A DNA stretch of 64,000 nucleotides from Barthelona sp. PCE (taxonomy: Eukaryota > Metamonada: BaSk clade), in the NCBI GenBank assembly GCA_040285745.1, contig JAUFOR010000002.1, positions 2,046,001 through 2,110,000 on the forward strand, given 5' to 3'. The notes beneath the pieces were generated by a model. The model had not been told where the DNA came from and searched no databases. It was given only the letters and a program-made list of their open reading frames with translations. Of the stretch, positions 39,014 through 48,602 are shown in pieces; within the stretch, counting starts at the first letter, position 1; every line of letters starts with the position of its first letter. The position numbers and the translations under genes are program-made.

Positions 39014-40741
39014 ATGGGTATTCCTAGATTCCTACCCTTCATCATAGACAATTTTCCATCATGTCTAATGCAAAAGCAACCAGATAAAAAATTACGATTT
39101 GACTTTTTGCTACTAGAATGCGATTCTTTTTCACATCGTGCACGACACTCAGTAAGAACCATACAAAACAGTGAAAATTACATGTTTAAAATGATCCTCA
39201 GATCTTTCACTGAATGTAATATATCAACCGGTGCATTTTTCCTCACTGATGGTGCAGAATCATTGGCTAAAAAAACAAAAACACTACCAATTCGATTCCG
39301 TAGAAAGCTTGACAGGATGTATTGCTTCATGGACCAGCTATACAATGGTGTTGATTCAGACAGCCTTGATATTGGGCATTTAATCTCTGCAACCGGAAAC
39401 AACACGGTAGCATACGATAGGGCGTTCCGTAGTGCGATGAACCGTGTGCTTCAAGTAATCCTGTCATGGGGAAAGATTGGCGCAATCGCTGACGGAGCAC
39501 TGGAAGCAGAACATAAAATGGAAAAAATTATTTCTTATTGTCGTACTATGAATTCCTCCTCTAAAATACTAATCACAACGCCAGATTCCGACGTTGTCAT
39601 GATCATGCTTGGCCTTAACGTTCAAAATGTGTTTGTCAACGTTGTTCAAAAGCATCGGTCTGCAATGATCAACATAGACCAATTAAGATGGGATATTAAT
39701 CGCGCTTACTTGGATTGGCGCAACATTATTGTTATGCATGGCCTCTTGGAGAACGATTACTGTGTTGCAATGATCGAGCATACTGTGTGGCAAGACGCAA
39801 TGAAATATACCAAAGAAAATGGTATACGTCTCATGAAGCGCGATGGAACCATAGACAGCAACGCTGTGAGGCGTGTTCTTAATGAGTTTGCATTTGTTAA
39901 TCAAGTGGAAGCCGAGGTTGAACCAGAAGATGAAAATGTTGAAAATGCTCCATGTTTAGCCACTGATGATGATATCGCAATCGCCTCTCGATATTGGCAG
40001 ATCTTTTGCATCACAGTTGGATCATACATATACGGTGCACCATCAACGTTGCAACAGCCCACCATAGCTGAGCAATTGACACCTTTTCAGCGCAAGCTCA
40101 TTATAGATCAGCTTGCAGTGGCCGATCTAACACTCCCACAGCCGCTATTCAGCAATATCCAGGCGGAACTTGATGAAAACGCAAAACATTACACACGTAC
40201 TTCTCGTATTCTTCTGTATCCCCTCAATCTCTGGCAACACATGCTTCCTGAGCATGTTTATCTTGCAATAATTGATGCTCTTGAAGCCAATGATCTCACG
40301 CACATCCTCACCAGCCGTACACCAACAAAGACTCAGGTGTCAGCGTGGATGGAGGAACATAATAGAATTATTGATCACAACGCAACAATTGAGAACTATA
40401 AGGACAAAATAAGACTGGGTTATCCCGAATATGGCTGGTTCCTTCCAGATGAAGAGGAAATACGCGAGCTTATTAATGTTATTGAACCTGTGTTACAAGC
40501 TCAAGACGGTCCTGGTTCGAATATTTTTGAATCCTCTATTCTGAGGACTAATCTCGTTGCAAAGCCCTTCATGCAAGTGTTTACAGCTTCAAGATCACAC
40601 TGTAGAAACGCATTTGAGAATTTCATCAAAAATGATCCCAACATGAAACTGACAAAGAATTCCTCTTTCACAAACAGAGATGAAGAAGTACAATATTCTA
40701 GATTTACGTACAATTTTGCATCTGCTGATGAAATTCACTAA
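39014..40741 (+). CDS. Short XRN-family 5'-3' exoribonuclease-like protein
   Basis: 575 residues beginning MGIPRFLPFI, as XRN proteins do. Recognisable XRN_N blocks: LLLECDSFSH (~33-41), FFLTDGAESLAKKTKTLPIRF (~75-95), ALEAEHKM (~162-169; acidic metal ligands E164/E166) and TTPDSDVVMIMLGL (~188-201; D191/D193), then NIIVMHGLLENDY (~238, cf. the family's GNDF). Family members degrade 5'-monophosphate RNA processively. The protein is much shorter than XRN1 (~1,500) or XRN2/Rat1 (~950) and lacks their C-terminal domains. It diverges at GNDF (END), so activity is uncertain. Divergent from the 1,392-residue gene, with 267 bases between them. Confidence 0.75.
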   Translation: MGIPRFLPFIIDNFPSCLMQKQPDKKLRFDFLLLECDSFSHRARHSVRTIQNSENYMFKMILRSFTECNISTGAFFLTDGAESLAKKTKTLPIRFRRKLDRMYCFMDQLYNGVDSDSLDIGHLISATGNNTVAYDRAFRSAMNRVLQVILSWGKIGAIADGALEAEHKMEKIISYCRTMNSSSKILITTPDSDVVMIMLGLNVQNVFVNVVQKHRSAMINIDQLRWDINRAYLDWRNIIVMHGLLENDYCVAMIEHTVWQDAMKYTKENGIRLMKRDGTIDSNAVRRVLNEFAFVNQVEAEVEPEDENVENAPCLATDDDIAIASRYWQIFCITVGSYIYGAPSTLQQPTIAEQLTPFQRKLIIDQLAVADLTLPQPLFSNIQAELDENAKHYTRTSRILLYPLNLWQHMLPEHVYLAIIDALEANDLTHILTSRTPTKTQVSAWMEEHNRIIDHNATIENYKDKIRLGYPEYGWFLPDEEEIRELINVIEPVLQAQDGPGSNIFESSILRTNLVAKPFMQVFTASRSHCRNAFENFIKNDPNMKLTKNSSFTNRDEEVQYSRFTYNFASADEIH

Positions 40742-40973
40742 AAAAAAATAAAATACTGCCCATATCTGAATTTAATCTCTATGAGATTAAAACTATCCCA
40801 CTTTTCGCATCTTATTTGAACTTGTAAAACTTATGAAATGGTGTGAAAATAAAAAACAGAATTATTATCGCTACAAGTACATTAACGTTCATATTTGAGT
40901 CAAAAATTTTACATTGATACGTTCAACGTCAACATTCGTTCGTTTCTACTATGAAAAAAAAAATCCAAAAAAG

Positions 40974-41045
40974 CACGATTGACAGGGATCGAACCTGCGA
41001 CCCTGAGCTTAGGAGGCCCAAACTCTTCCACTGAGTTACAATCGC
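40974..41045 (-). tRNA. tRNA-Arg (CCU)
   Basis: A 72-base cloverleaf on the minus strand: acceptor GCGATTG/CAATCGT, D arm ACTC...GAGT, anticodon stem TGGGC/GCTCA around CTCCTAA (anticodon CCT), T stem GCAGG/CCTGT around TTCGATC, discriminator G. T runs follow the 3' end, fitting Pol III termination. The retrotransposon at 41,182 lies 136 bases upstream of its 5' end. Confidence 0.9.
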
Positions 41046-41181
41046 TGTTGCTTATATTAAGAAACGGAAATAACCTCTGCACTCTTTTTTTAGTTGTCAT
41101 AAACTCCCGATTTTGATGATTTTAGAAGAGTCTCGCAGAGCTAAAATAATACTTTTAATGAATGTAAACATTAATGTATTT

Positions 41182-41294
41182 TTATCCTCTATCCTACACC
41201 TTGGATGGTTTACTGAAGTGACAGCCTGCATGTTGGGAGGGCAGACAGAACGAACCGTTAGACAGGACGGGTACGGATCAATCAAGATACCGCC
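41182..41294 (-). repeat. B2 terminal repeat of the retrotransposon
   Basis: 113 bases matching 41705-41817; contains CACCTTGGATGGTTTACTGA. Forms the 3' end of the element in coding orientation. Confidence 0.92.
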
Positions 41295-41565
41295 GCACGC
41301 TACGTACCCGTAGAGCCATGATTAGTGGCTAACTGTCTCGCTATTGAGAAAATATGATGAAATTTTTTGTAAAATTTCTTGATAAAACTTACCTGCGTTC
41401 TTTCTGCACTAGGATATAATTTATGCAGAAGATGATGAAAGACTTTCTTGGATAATCCAGCACAGAATGTGTGCGGAGTAGTTTTTTCCAAGCTCACGGA
41501 AAAACAACAAAAAGTTTCGAAGATTATGCTTGAAATTTAACTTTCTGGTTTTTTGTCTTTTTTAA

Positions 41566-41704
41566 TTTTTTGAATTCAGGAAAGAAATCGAAAAGCAGTT
41601 ACTCGAGTCCGAGTAACTTAGCTAGGATTATTCTTTAACTCTCACTATCAGTGTATGTCATCTAGGTTTCGGGTGCATCAAGATTCCGATTGCCATCAAC
41701 TACA
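41566..41704 (-). repeat. A2 internal repeat of the retrotransposon
   Basis: 139 bases matching 47856-47994, beginning after a T run with GAATTCAGGAAAGAAATCG. Abuts B1 without a gap. Confidence 0.92.
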
Positions 41705-41817
41705 TTATCCTCTATCCTACACCTTGGATGGTTTACTGAAGTGACAGCCTGCATGTTGGGAGGGCAGACAGAACGAACCGTTAGACAGGACGGGTACGGA
41801 TCAATCAAGATACCGCC
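41705..41817 (-). repeat. B1 internal repeat of the retrotransposon
   Basis: Copy of the 113-base B repeat. It overlaps the last codons of the tyrosine recombinase frame (41805-41817). Confidence 0.92.
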
Positions 41818-42403
41818 CATTCTCGTATCTGGTTTATACTGTACAGTTCCCCCGGCATGGCGTACTCCAGGTCGTGAATATCCAGGTAATACTTATTCAT
41901 GGTTTCATTGGCGCTCCAGCCCCCAATCTGTCTGGCTGTGTCTTTGTCACCATGAATTTTGATAATATCTTGGCATCTCCCCGCTCTTATGGCGTGGGGG
42001 TTGAATCTCGCTCCAGGCGGTGCACCTATGAGGTTTGGATCGTCAAAGACGGTGTTAAACCTTTTTAGAATTTTTTGCTTCCCGGTCTTTTGCTCCTCTA
42101 CTGAGGAGTAACGCGGTGCCCTGCCGCTTTGTTTCGAGTACATGCACAGTAAACGGCGCAAATACACTTTCGTACCAATATTTTTTGGGGAGTTGTTACA
42201 AAACGTCCTTTTCGGCTTTTCCCATGCGTTTTATGCTTTGGGATTATCACTGAGAGGGATTGCTCCATGCTGTTTTCATGAAGAGTGATCTCAAGGTGTC
42301 GTTTTTCTATAAAATTCAATTCTCCCGATCTACAACCGAGAATGTAGTGGATCGACAGTATTTGGCAGTCCAGGATGCATTGTTCCACCTCCTGTGAGAC
42401 CAT
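41805..42403 (-). pseudogene. Tyrosine recombinase catalytic domain of the retrotransposon, frameshifted
   Basis: Two overlapping frames make one recombinase. The upstream frame (42403-42098) has LGCRSGEL with the first catalytic arginine and a strand with IIPKHKTHGKSRKGRF. The downstream frame (42167-41805) has HAIRAGRC (HxxR), QIGGWSAN with the Trp/His position, and NKYYLD with the nucleophile tyrosine. Together these are the R-HxxR-W-Y set. The frame changes near an A6 run around 42,185, so this copy needs a shift to be read through. Recombinases of this type join the circular cDNA to the genome. Confidence 0.8.
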
Positions 42404-42677
42404 AGCACTTATTTGGTCTCGTGGAGAAATTTTTGTCCTTTTGGGGCTCTACGATAGTCTCGTGGGCTCTCTCTTGGACGAGGAACAGCAGCTTCTGGAC
42501 CACAGACGCTCTTATAGCGCATTTATAACTGTGTGATTTGGGGATTGCTCCGCTTTCGTCGGTTATGATCTTTGTACGAGCTGAAATGAGGTACTGCCTG
42601 TCTGTATCTCAGGCGTCCTCCCAGCAGCCGGTTGTAAGCAGTCTAATAACTCTTAAAGAGTTTCTTAGAAGGGATCC

Positions 42678-43025
42678 TTATGCATCAAGAGTGCTACTCT
42701 TGTAATGCAGGATTTGGGCTGTGTTGCCTTCGGGCGATTCGCCCTTTTCGGCTCTCTCCACTAGGTCAGCTATGCGTAAACCTACTAACAGTTTGCAGTG
42801 GCTTGGATTTTTTATCCAGCCATACATCCTCCTTATTGCATTCTGATTAGCTTCAATGTACTGTCCAAATCGCTTGATGGCGGTCCTGGCTGTGCTTAAG
42901 GAACCTTTTCTTAAGAACAGCGCCAGGAGTTCGTCTACTCTCATTATTTCGGCTGGAAACCTGAAATGTTTCCTCACTATGAAGGGGACATCTATCCTTA
43001 CGAAGTCAGTGTCGCCCTTCCACAA
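42678..43025 (-). pseudogene. Recombinase N-terminal (SAM-like) region of the retrotransposon
   Basis: A 115-codon frame with VDELLALFLRKGSLSTARTA and KRFGQYIEAN, the helical core-binding pattern that precedes the catalytic domain of tyrosine recombinases. It is separated from the catalytic fragments by a stop-containing stretch. Another fragment (43435-42998) lies upstream in a different frame. Confidence 0.5.
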
Positions 43026-43444
43026 GCTTCCTGCTTGTACAGCCTTTGATTTGACAGGGAAAAATTTTTTCCGGGTTGATGGTAATTTCGCACATTTCTT
43101 TCCATGGACGAACGAACTGCGATACCATACCCCACACGGGTGTGGATGGGAGAGGTTGTGGTAACTTCTCTGATAGTAACACCGGTCCTAAGGGCCGCTA
43201 GTAAAATAATTTCTAACGCCGCTGCTGCTGACTGGGCAGGGACCATCTGTTCGACTGTGTGGCTCTCTCTTCCGATCATATCTATCTCAAACTTCGGTTT
43301 AGAGCGGGGGACTGTGTATATTATATCTTCCAGTCCCTCAAACACTGGTGTTGTATCAATTTTGTCTTCTCTCAGTTTTAAGAAGGGTGCCATTAACTTG
43401 GGCAGTCCCTGTCGTCTCGATACGGGCATAAACACTAAGTAGTT

Positions 43445-43807
43445 TTAGAGTGTTTTTCGAAACAAGTTCATTACCCGGATGCAGCCAACTGAGCGGCCGC
43501 TCTTGTCCTGTTTTGCTCTCGCTATGAGGGGGCTGGTATGGCCCGGCTCATAAGCGCTTGGGACGACAGAATTTAGAATTATAATCTCCTTTGGGGGAAC
43601 GAGCTCTTGAAGGAAGGTTCCCCTCGATTGTTTCCAGCAGACTGGCTCTCCACGCGAGGCCATGTCCGAAAGGTGATTAAGTACAGAGGGAACGTAAATC
43701 GCTTCCACAACAAGGTCCTTCTCTCGGCAGAATATTCTTGCCAAGGTCCGGGCAGCATCATTGGGGACAGTATTGCACGACGTTAGTTTGTACGTCGCAG
43801 CTACCAC
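43445..43807 (-). pseudogene. RNase H-like fragment of the retrotransposon
   Basis: A 120-codon frame ending an RNase H-type fold: NDAARTLARIF followed by AIYVPSVLNHLSDMASR, equivalent to the HIPGxxNxxADxLSR block of retroelement RNase H. It falls between the RT and recombinase pieces, as in DIRS-order elements. Confidence 0.6.
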
Positions 43808-44483
43808 ATAAGTGTTATCGCAATACTAAAACGAGATATCCGTTGGATAGCTTGGACCCGAGGCTGTGCAGCATAGCCATCAGGGGTTCCGTCTCTGCAT
43901 AAGCGATCGACAGTTTTGTTTTCTGGATCGCTTTCGCTTTATCTTTTGCTGATAGCATATTCAGCCTATCGATGAGTTCATTCTTGGCAAGATCAATGCC
44001 GCCTCCACTGCGAAGTAGCAGGTGTTCGAAACAGGTTTCGTCAACATCATCCGTTGCGAAAGCTGTGCCTGCGATACTTATTTTCTCTTCACTTACAGCA
44101 GCGTCACTTATTAAAAACCCGCTTTTTCCTGGTGGAAAGAAGGGGTTGTGGTGGAAAATCGTGATCGGCTAAACTCGCAAGGGTACACGCGAGGTGGTGT
44201 GCCTCGTTTGTACCAATGAATCCAAGTGGAGACCCGCTGGTAGGGTCTGTTGCCTTTGGCTGGGCCTCGATCTGGCCGTATTCATGATGCTGGACCTCCT
44301 TCAGGTCTTGATCGCCGATCGTGAGCGATCTCGTCATGAGCCACTTGGTTATTTTTCCAGGAATGCCATCTTTATCCTTTCTTCTTTTCTTTAGTGCTTC
44401 GTGTATGATGGCATTGATCGTAATGGCGGAGACATGTAGCTTTCTGCTAGCAGCTCTAAACGCCGTGCACTTCGATGCAAGTT

Positions 44484-45255
44484 CTACGAAGTCTTTTTTT
44501 TCCTTGCATGAAGCTTGTGGGCCAGTTCTTGAGCCCTTAGCGCGATCTTACGGCAATTAGCATCACTTGGTGCTAATGCCACTTTCATATTTGGATCGTC
44601 CGGCGGTCCAAAGGTAGATGTGATGGTGAAACCTATCACATCTAATTTCTTACATGGTTCGACAGATTTTTTCTTGTTGATAGTGATATCCAACCAGAAA
44701 CAGATTAGCTTGAGCAGACGCATGGCGTCGCTGGCACTACGGTATCTGCCTCTTCGATCTGGGGATTGCCATCCGAAAACATCGTCTATGTAGGCCCATA
44801 GTTGGTAACCTAGAGCACGCATAGGCGCTAGGGCTAGGTTCATCAACGCTGAGAATATAGCGGGGCCAAAACGTGACTCCGAAGCACAACTTTGTGCACC
44901 GGTAAAAGCCACCGTTGAGGGAAAATGTAAAGAACTTTTGAAAGTCTTCCGCAATGGGGATGAGATGGAAGCCGTTGGATGCATCGATGGAGAACAAATC
45001 ATCGTTCGGGTTTACCAGGTTAAATAACCGCACCTTGGGCAGTTCCATTGGGAACATGTTAAACATGTCGTTAATCGGGGTGCAATCAGTAATAATTCTT
45101 ATATCACTTACTGAGACATCTTCGAAGTACTCCTCAATGTCTTCTCGGCTGGCCCAGTCTTGGCTGAGGGCGACAATGGCCGATTGTTCGATGCCTTTGG
45201 GCACCACACCGATTTTAATAAAAGCTGTTTTTACGCCAACAGGAGGTTTCGACAT
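44484..45255 (-). pseudogene. Reverse transcriptase of the retrotransposon, frameshifted
   Basis: The upstream frame (45255 to about 44,870) has RIITDCTPIN, LFSIDASNGFHLIPI (motif A with catalytic Asp) and FYRCTKLCFGVTF (motif B region). The downstream frame (to 44484) has FGPAIFSALMNLAL and LWAYIDDVFGW (motif C, YIDD), then CFWLDITINKKKS and LGF-like IGFTI strands. The two frames overlap near 44,870 and the join needs a shift. Motif content matches DIRS/Ngaro reverse transcriptases. Confidence 0.8.
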
Positions 45256-45475
45256 TTCCCAAGCTGGGTCATGATCCAGCTTAACAAAGGCGTCGCTTTT
45301 TTCTATCTTTTCCTGTACTAGGAGGGAGATGAGCGATCCATCCTCAAACCAGTTTTCTTATGGACCGTTAAACGGTCTTTTACGGATTTGAGAAACGTTT
45401 TTTGATTACTCATGACGTGATGGGCGCTTATTCCGTGCGTCAACATCGATTGGAGGTTGGTGGAATGGTCGTCAC

Positions 45476-47855
45476 TTAAACCTGCGATTTTTTCATAGTA
45501 TCGATGCGTTGACGGGTTTGAAGAGGCGCATGTGGGATCGTCTGTAACGTATACTCCATGAATTTCTCTGCCTTGTCTAGATATATTCCTAGCTCTCGTA
45601 TTTTTAGGCCGGGGATAGCGTCCACAAGAGACGCTGGCGGAGATGGCTCAGCCCAACCAGTTAGGTCAGGGGCCTGTATACTTACTGTCTCACTCGCTCC
45701 ACGCTGGGGTTCCTCAATGCTGGCTGAGATTGGCCTGGCATTTTTCTGCACCGCAACGTTAAGGCGGTTTTGAACCACTCAGCACTCAGGGTAGGTCCTA
45801 CTGGGCCTACAACTGGGGATATGTGAGGTTGTGTTGGTGTTGGTGTTGGTGGCAACTCCTCAACAGGTTCTGGTGCGATAATGTGGGATTATAGGGATGC
45901 GACAAGCGCTATATCCATGTATAAGTCCCTATCGCGGGAGGCAGCCGCTAGATCTGCCTTAAGTTTGGGGATAATGACGCTTTTTTTCGTGCTTCAGCTT
46001 TACGCTTTCTGCGCCTTTGATCCTCCAATAAACCTCGAATTTCGAGAAAAAGGTGTCGTTATGCGGGCCAACTAGCGCCTCACGGTGCTGTGGCGGCATA
46101 ACAGATGCGGACAGTTTCTCAACTGGGATTTACAAGTGAGAGATTCGTCATCTCACTTTCTCCTGCCTACACTCTCCTGGATTGCTTGCGCTTAGGGACA
46201 TCAGGAGGGCGGGAGGTCGACGAATAGCGTCGAGGTGCTGGTAGGGGGGTTGCACAGGGGAGTTTATGACCCTCGTACAATCTGCCATAGATGTGGCGTC
46301 GGTTACCGAGATTTTTTCTCAAGGCCCTCATGAAACTAGACTTTTCATGGGTGACGCCACGGCCGATGATGGTGAGTAGGATGATCTTCATCAGGTACTC
46401 AGCCACTGCCTATGGCTACCGTCAGCTCCAGGACGCGGTGGGTTAGGACCACTGGGACTACCGTTTTTAGACGACTAGCGTGATACTGTCTTCTCTTTCA
46501 AGAATTTGAGGAGTTGCTGGGGAAGCTGACGCTCTCGTTCAAGGCTCTTTGCCGAGAGGAGCTGTCAGGGATGACCCCCATCCTGTCTAAAACGTCCGGG
46601 ATTCCCGGGGAGGACTTACAGCCGAGGTAGCTGCTGGTCCTGGTAGTGTCAAAAGTGGTTATTACGGATTTCTCACAGTTTTTTCAACGTGGTTTTCTAC
46701 GGATTTCTCACAGTTTTTTTTCAACGTGGTTTTTTAAGGATTTCTCACAGTTCTCAAGTGTGGTTCTTAAGGGTTTCTCGCAGTTCTTCCATTACTGGAG
46801 GAGCCTTCGGGCTTGGACTGCTATCAGCGAGGTAAGGAAATCATTCATCCTTACCCTGGCCTCTGGGTCTGTGCCCCCTTGTGGTGTGACCAAAGTGGGG
46901 CCTCAGGCTCCTCAGGCGCCTCCTCGACATATCGGGAGACGCCGCGAGATTTCACCTTGAACGTTGGGACAATCTCATCACGTACTTCCGCGACGTTACT
47001 CGCGGGCTTGAGGACTGCCTTAAAGGCTGCCTCGTCAAAGTCACTGGCCGCCTGGGGCTTCCTACGTGTACTTTGTGCTAGATGTCTGACGCGATCTAGC
47101 TGAGGAATCGCAAGCTCAAAGAGCATCTTGTTGCCCCTGGCTGTCTGTTGATGTCTACTGAGAGTAAAGAAGACGAGAAAGAGGTGGAAAACGTAGATTT
47201 ACGTTTCTTCCCTCTTTTGAGACTTACTATTTTATTTATTTTTAAACTATTGTGGGTGTAGGTACGAGGTACCTGCGTCCTCAGTAGGCTCGTCTTCTTC
47301 TGAATCCCACTCTGAAACTCAGTAAACACACTAGCAAGTTTTACTCCTTTGATAGAGTAACATGCACTCGAAGTAAGAATCATATCCCAAGCTTTTTGTG
47401 CGATTCCTGCACGCGACCTGGTAAGGTCGGCTGTTGCCTTTCTTATTATCCCAGCGGTGGCCTCCGCTGTGGGCATGCCCATAAAGAGGAGGAGTAACGC
47501 GTACTGCTCCCCTTTGCCGCCCTCGCTGCTGCCTCTGTCCCAAACCCGCTGGGGCTGGGCTCATTGTGGTTTAGCAGCGGTATTTCATCTACAGTGTGCA
47601 CCCAGGATGCCAATAGGACAGGTAGTACTATGCCGCTCAAGTGAAACGATTTCTTGAGCTTCCCGAGGTCTGGGGTGTCCCTGAGGCTGTACATAGTCTC
47701 AAAGGTGGCGACTACCATGTCCCTGGCCCTCAACAAGGGCTCCTTACAGTATGTTTTTAAATTTCAAAACTTAGATATTCTATTCCCTCATTTACATAAC
47801 CCGACATTGAACAAAGGATTTAAATCTCAATGTATATCAATCTTTGACGGGTTTT
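45476..47855 (-). pseudogene. Degenerate 5' (gag-like) region of the retrotransposon
   Basis: In element orientation this stretch between A1 and RT should encode the structural protein. Only short frames remain (such as 47736-47446, 47126-46851 and 45778-45476), rich in Pro, Ala, Glu and Arg, with no continuous ORF. No zinc knuckle is visible. Assignment to gag rests on position. Confidence 0.45.
46664..46790. repeat. Imperfect ~35-bp tandem repeat inside the retrotransposon
   Basis: Four units starting GGATTTCTCACAG (46666, 46700, 46738) or GGGTTTCTCGCAG (46771), spaced 33-38 bases. They lie in the degenerate 5' region and interrupt its frames. Confidence 0.75.
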
Positions 47856-48214
47856 TTTTTTGAATTCAGGAAAGAAATCGAAAAGCAGTTACTCGAGTCC
47901 GAGTAACTTAGCTAGGATTATTCTTTAACTCTCACTATCAGTGTATGTCATCTAGGTTTCGGGTGCATCAAGATTCCGATTGCCATCAACTACAGTTATA
48001 ATTTTGAATAAAATTATGGTCTAACTATGTAAAAAAAAGATTCATTTTTTAATTTTTTAAAAGATTAATATCTAAAAATTTAATTATTAGAATTGAAGAA
48101 ACATTAATAGTAAAGTCTTTTATAGTTAGTAGGCAGGTTTTTTTGAAATAGTTTATTGTGCTTTTATCTTTTAGATATTATACTGAAGTAGGTTTATTGA
48201 CGTCGGGGAACGCT

Positions 48215-48240
48215 CACGTGGGAAGGCTCGCCTTCACGTG
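48215..48240. repeat. Inverted repeat with CACGTG ends
   Basis: CACGTGGGAAGG, a short CTCG loop region and CCTTCACGTG form an imperfect palindrome with one unpaired base. It precedes the 148-bp tandem repeat. A protein-binding E-box pair or a remnant of a mobile-element end are possible. Confidence 0.55.
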
Positions 48241-48263
48241 TAGAGGGTGTTTCGTCCGGGAAG

Positions 48264-48558
48264 TGGCCTAAAACCCTTTTTTTTTTGAAAAAGGTAAGAA
48301 AAACCGTATCGGGTCCTACGGACACCTACTACACATGACGGTTCGCTTCGTCCCCCTCCGCTGTTTACTACCTCAAGTATAAAGTCTGAAGGCTAGCGCC
48401 TGTATGTCACCTGGCCTAAAACCTTTTTTTTTTGAAAAAAGGTAAGAAAAACCGTATCGGGTCCTACGGACACCTACTACACATGACGGTTCGCTTCGTC
48501 CCCCTCCGCTGTTTACTACCTCAAGTATAAAGTCTGAAGGCTAGCGCCTGTATGTCAC
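48264..48558. repeat. 148-bp tandem repeat, two copies
   Basis: Units start at 48264 and 48412 with TGGCCTAAAACC, then an A/T palindrome (CCTTTTTT...GAAAAAAGG), and end GCGCCTGTATGTCAC. Copies differ mainly in the T-run length. They lie between the retrotransposon and the 324-residue propeller-like gene, and are unrelated by eye to the 156-bp satellite near 34.3 kb. Confidence 0.9.
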
Positions 48559-48602
48559 CATATTTACAATTAATGTGAACAATTTCAAAACATCACTGTC
48601 CA

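Larger units (their letters stand above)
41182..47994 (-). mobile_element. PAT/Ngaro-type tyrosine-recombinase (DIRS order) retrotransposon
   Basis: A 6.8-kb element bounded by split direct repeats. In coding orientation (minus strand) the order is A1 (47994-47856), coding region, B1 (41817-41705), A2 (41704-41566), ~270 bases, B2 (41294-41182). A1 and A2 are 139 bases, B1 and B2 113 bases, with no mismatch seen by eye. B1 and A2 abut exactly, as required to template the circle junction in this order. The coding region holds reverse transcriptase, RNase H-like and tyrosine recombinase fragments. No target-site duplication is expected or seen. It is richer in G+C than surrounding DNA. Several frameshifts interrupt the ORFs, so this copy is probably not autonomous. 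Confidence 0.88.

Noticed and set aside
42678-44394. Plus-strand ORFs within the retrotransposon
   Set aside because: They are shadows of minus-strand RT, RNase H and recombinase fragments and carry no motifs.
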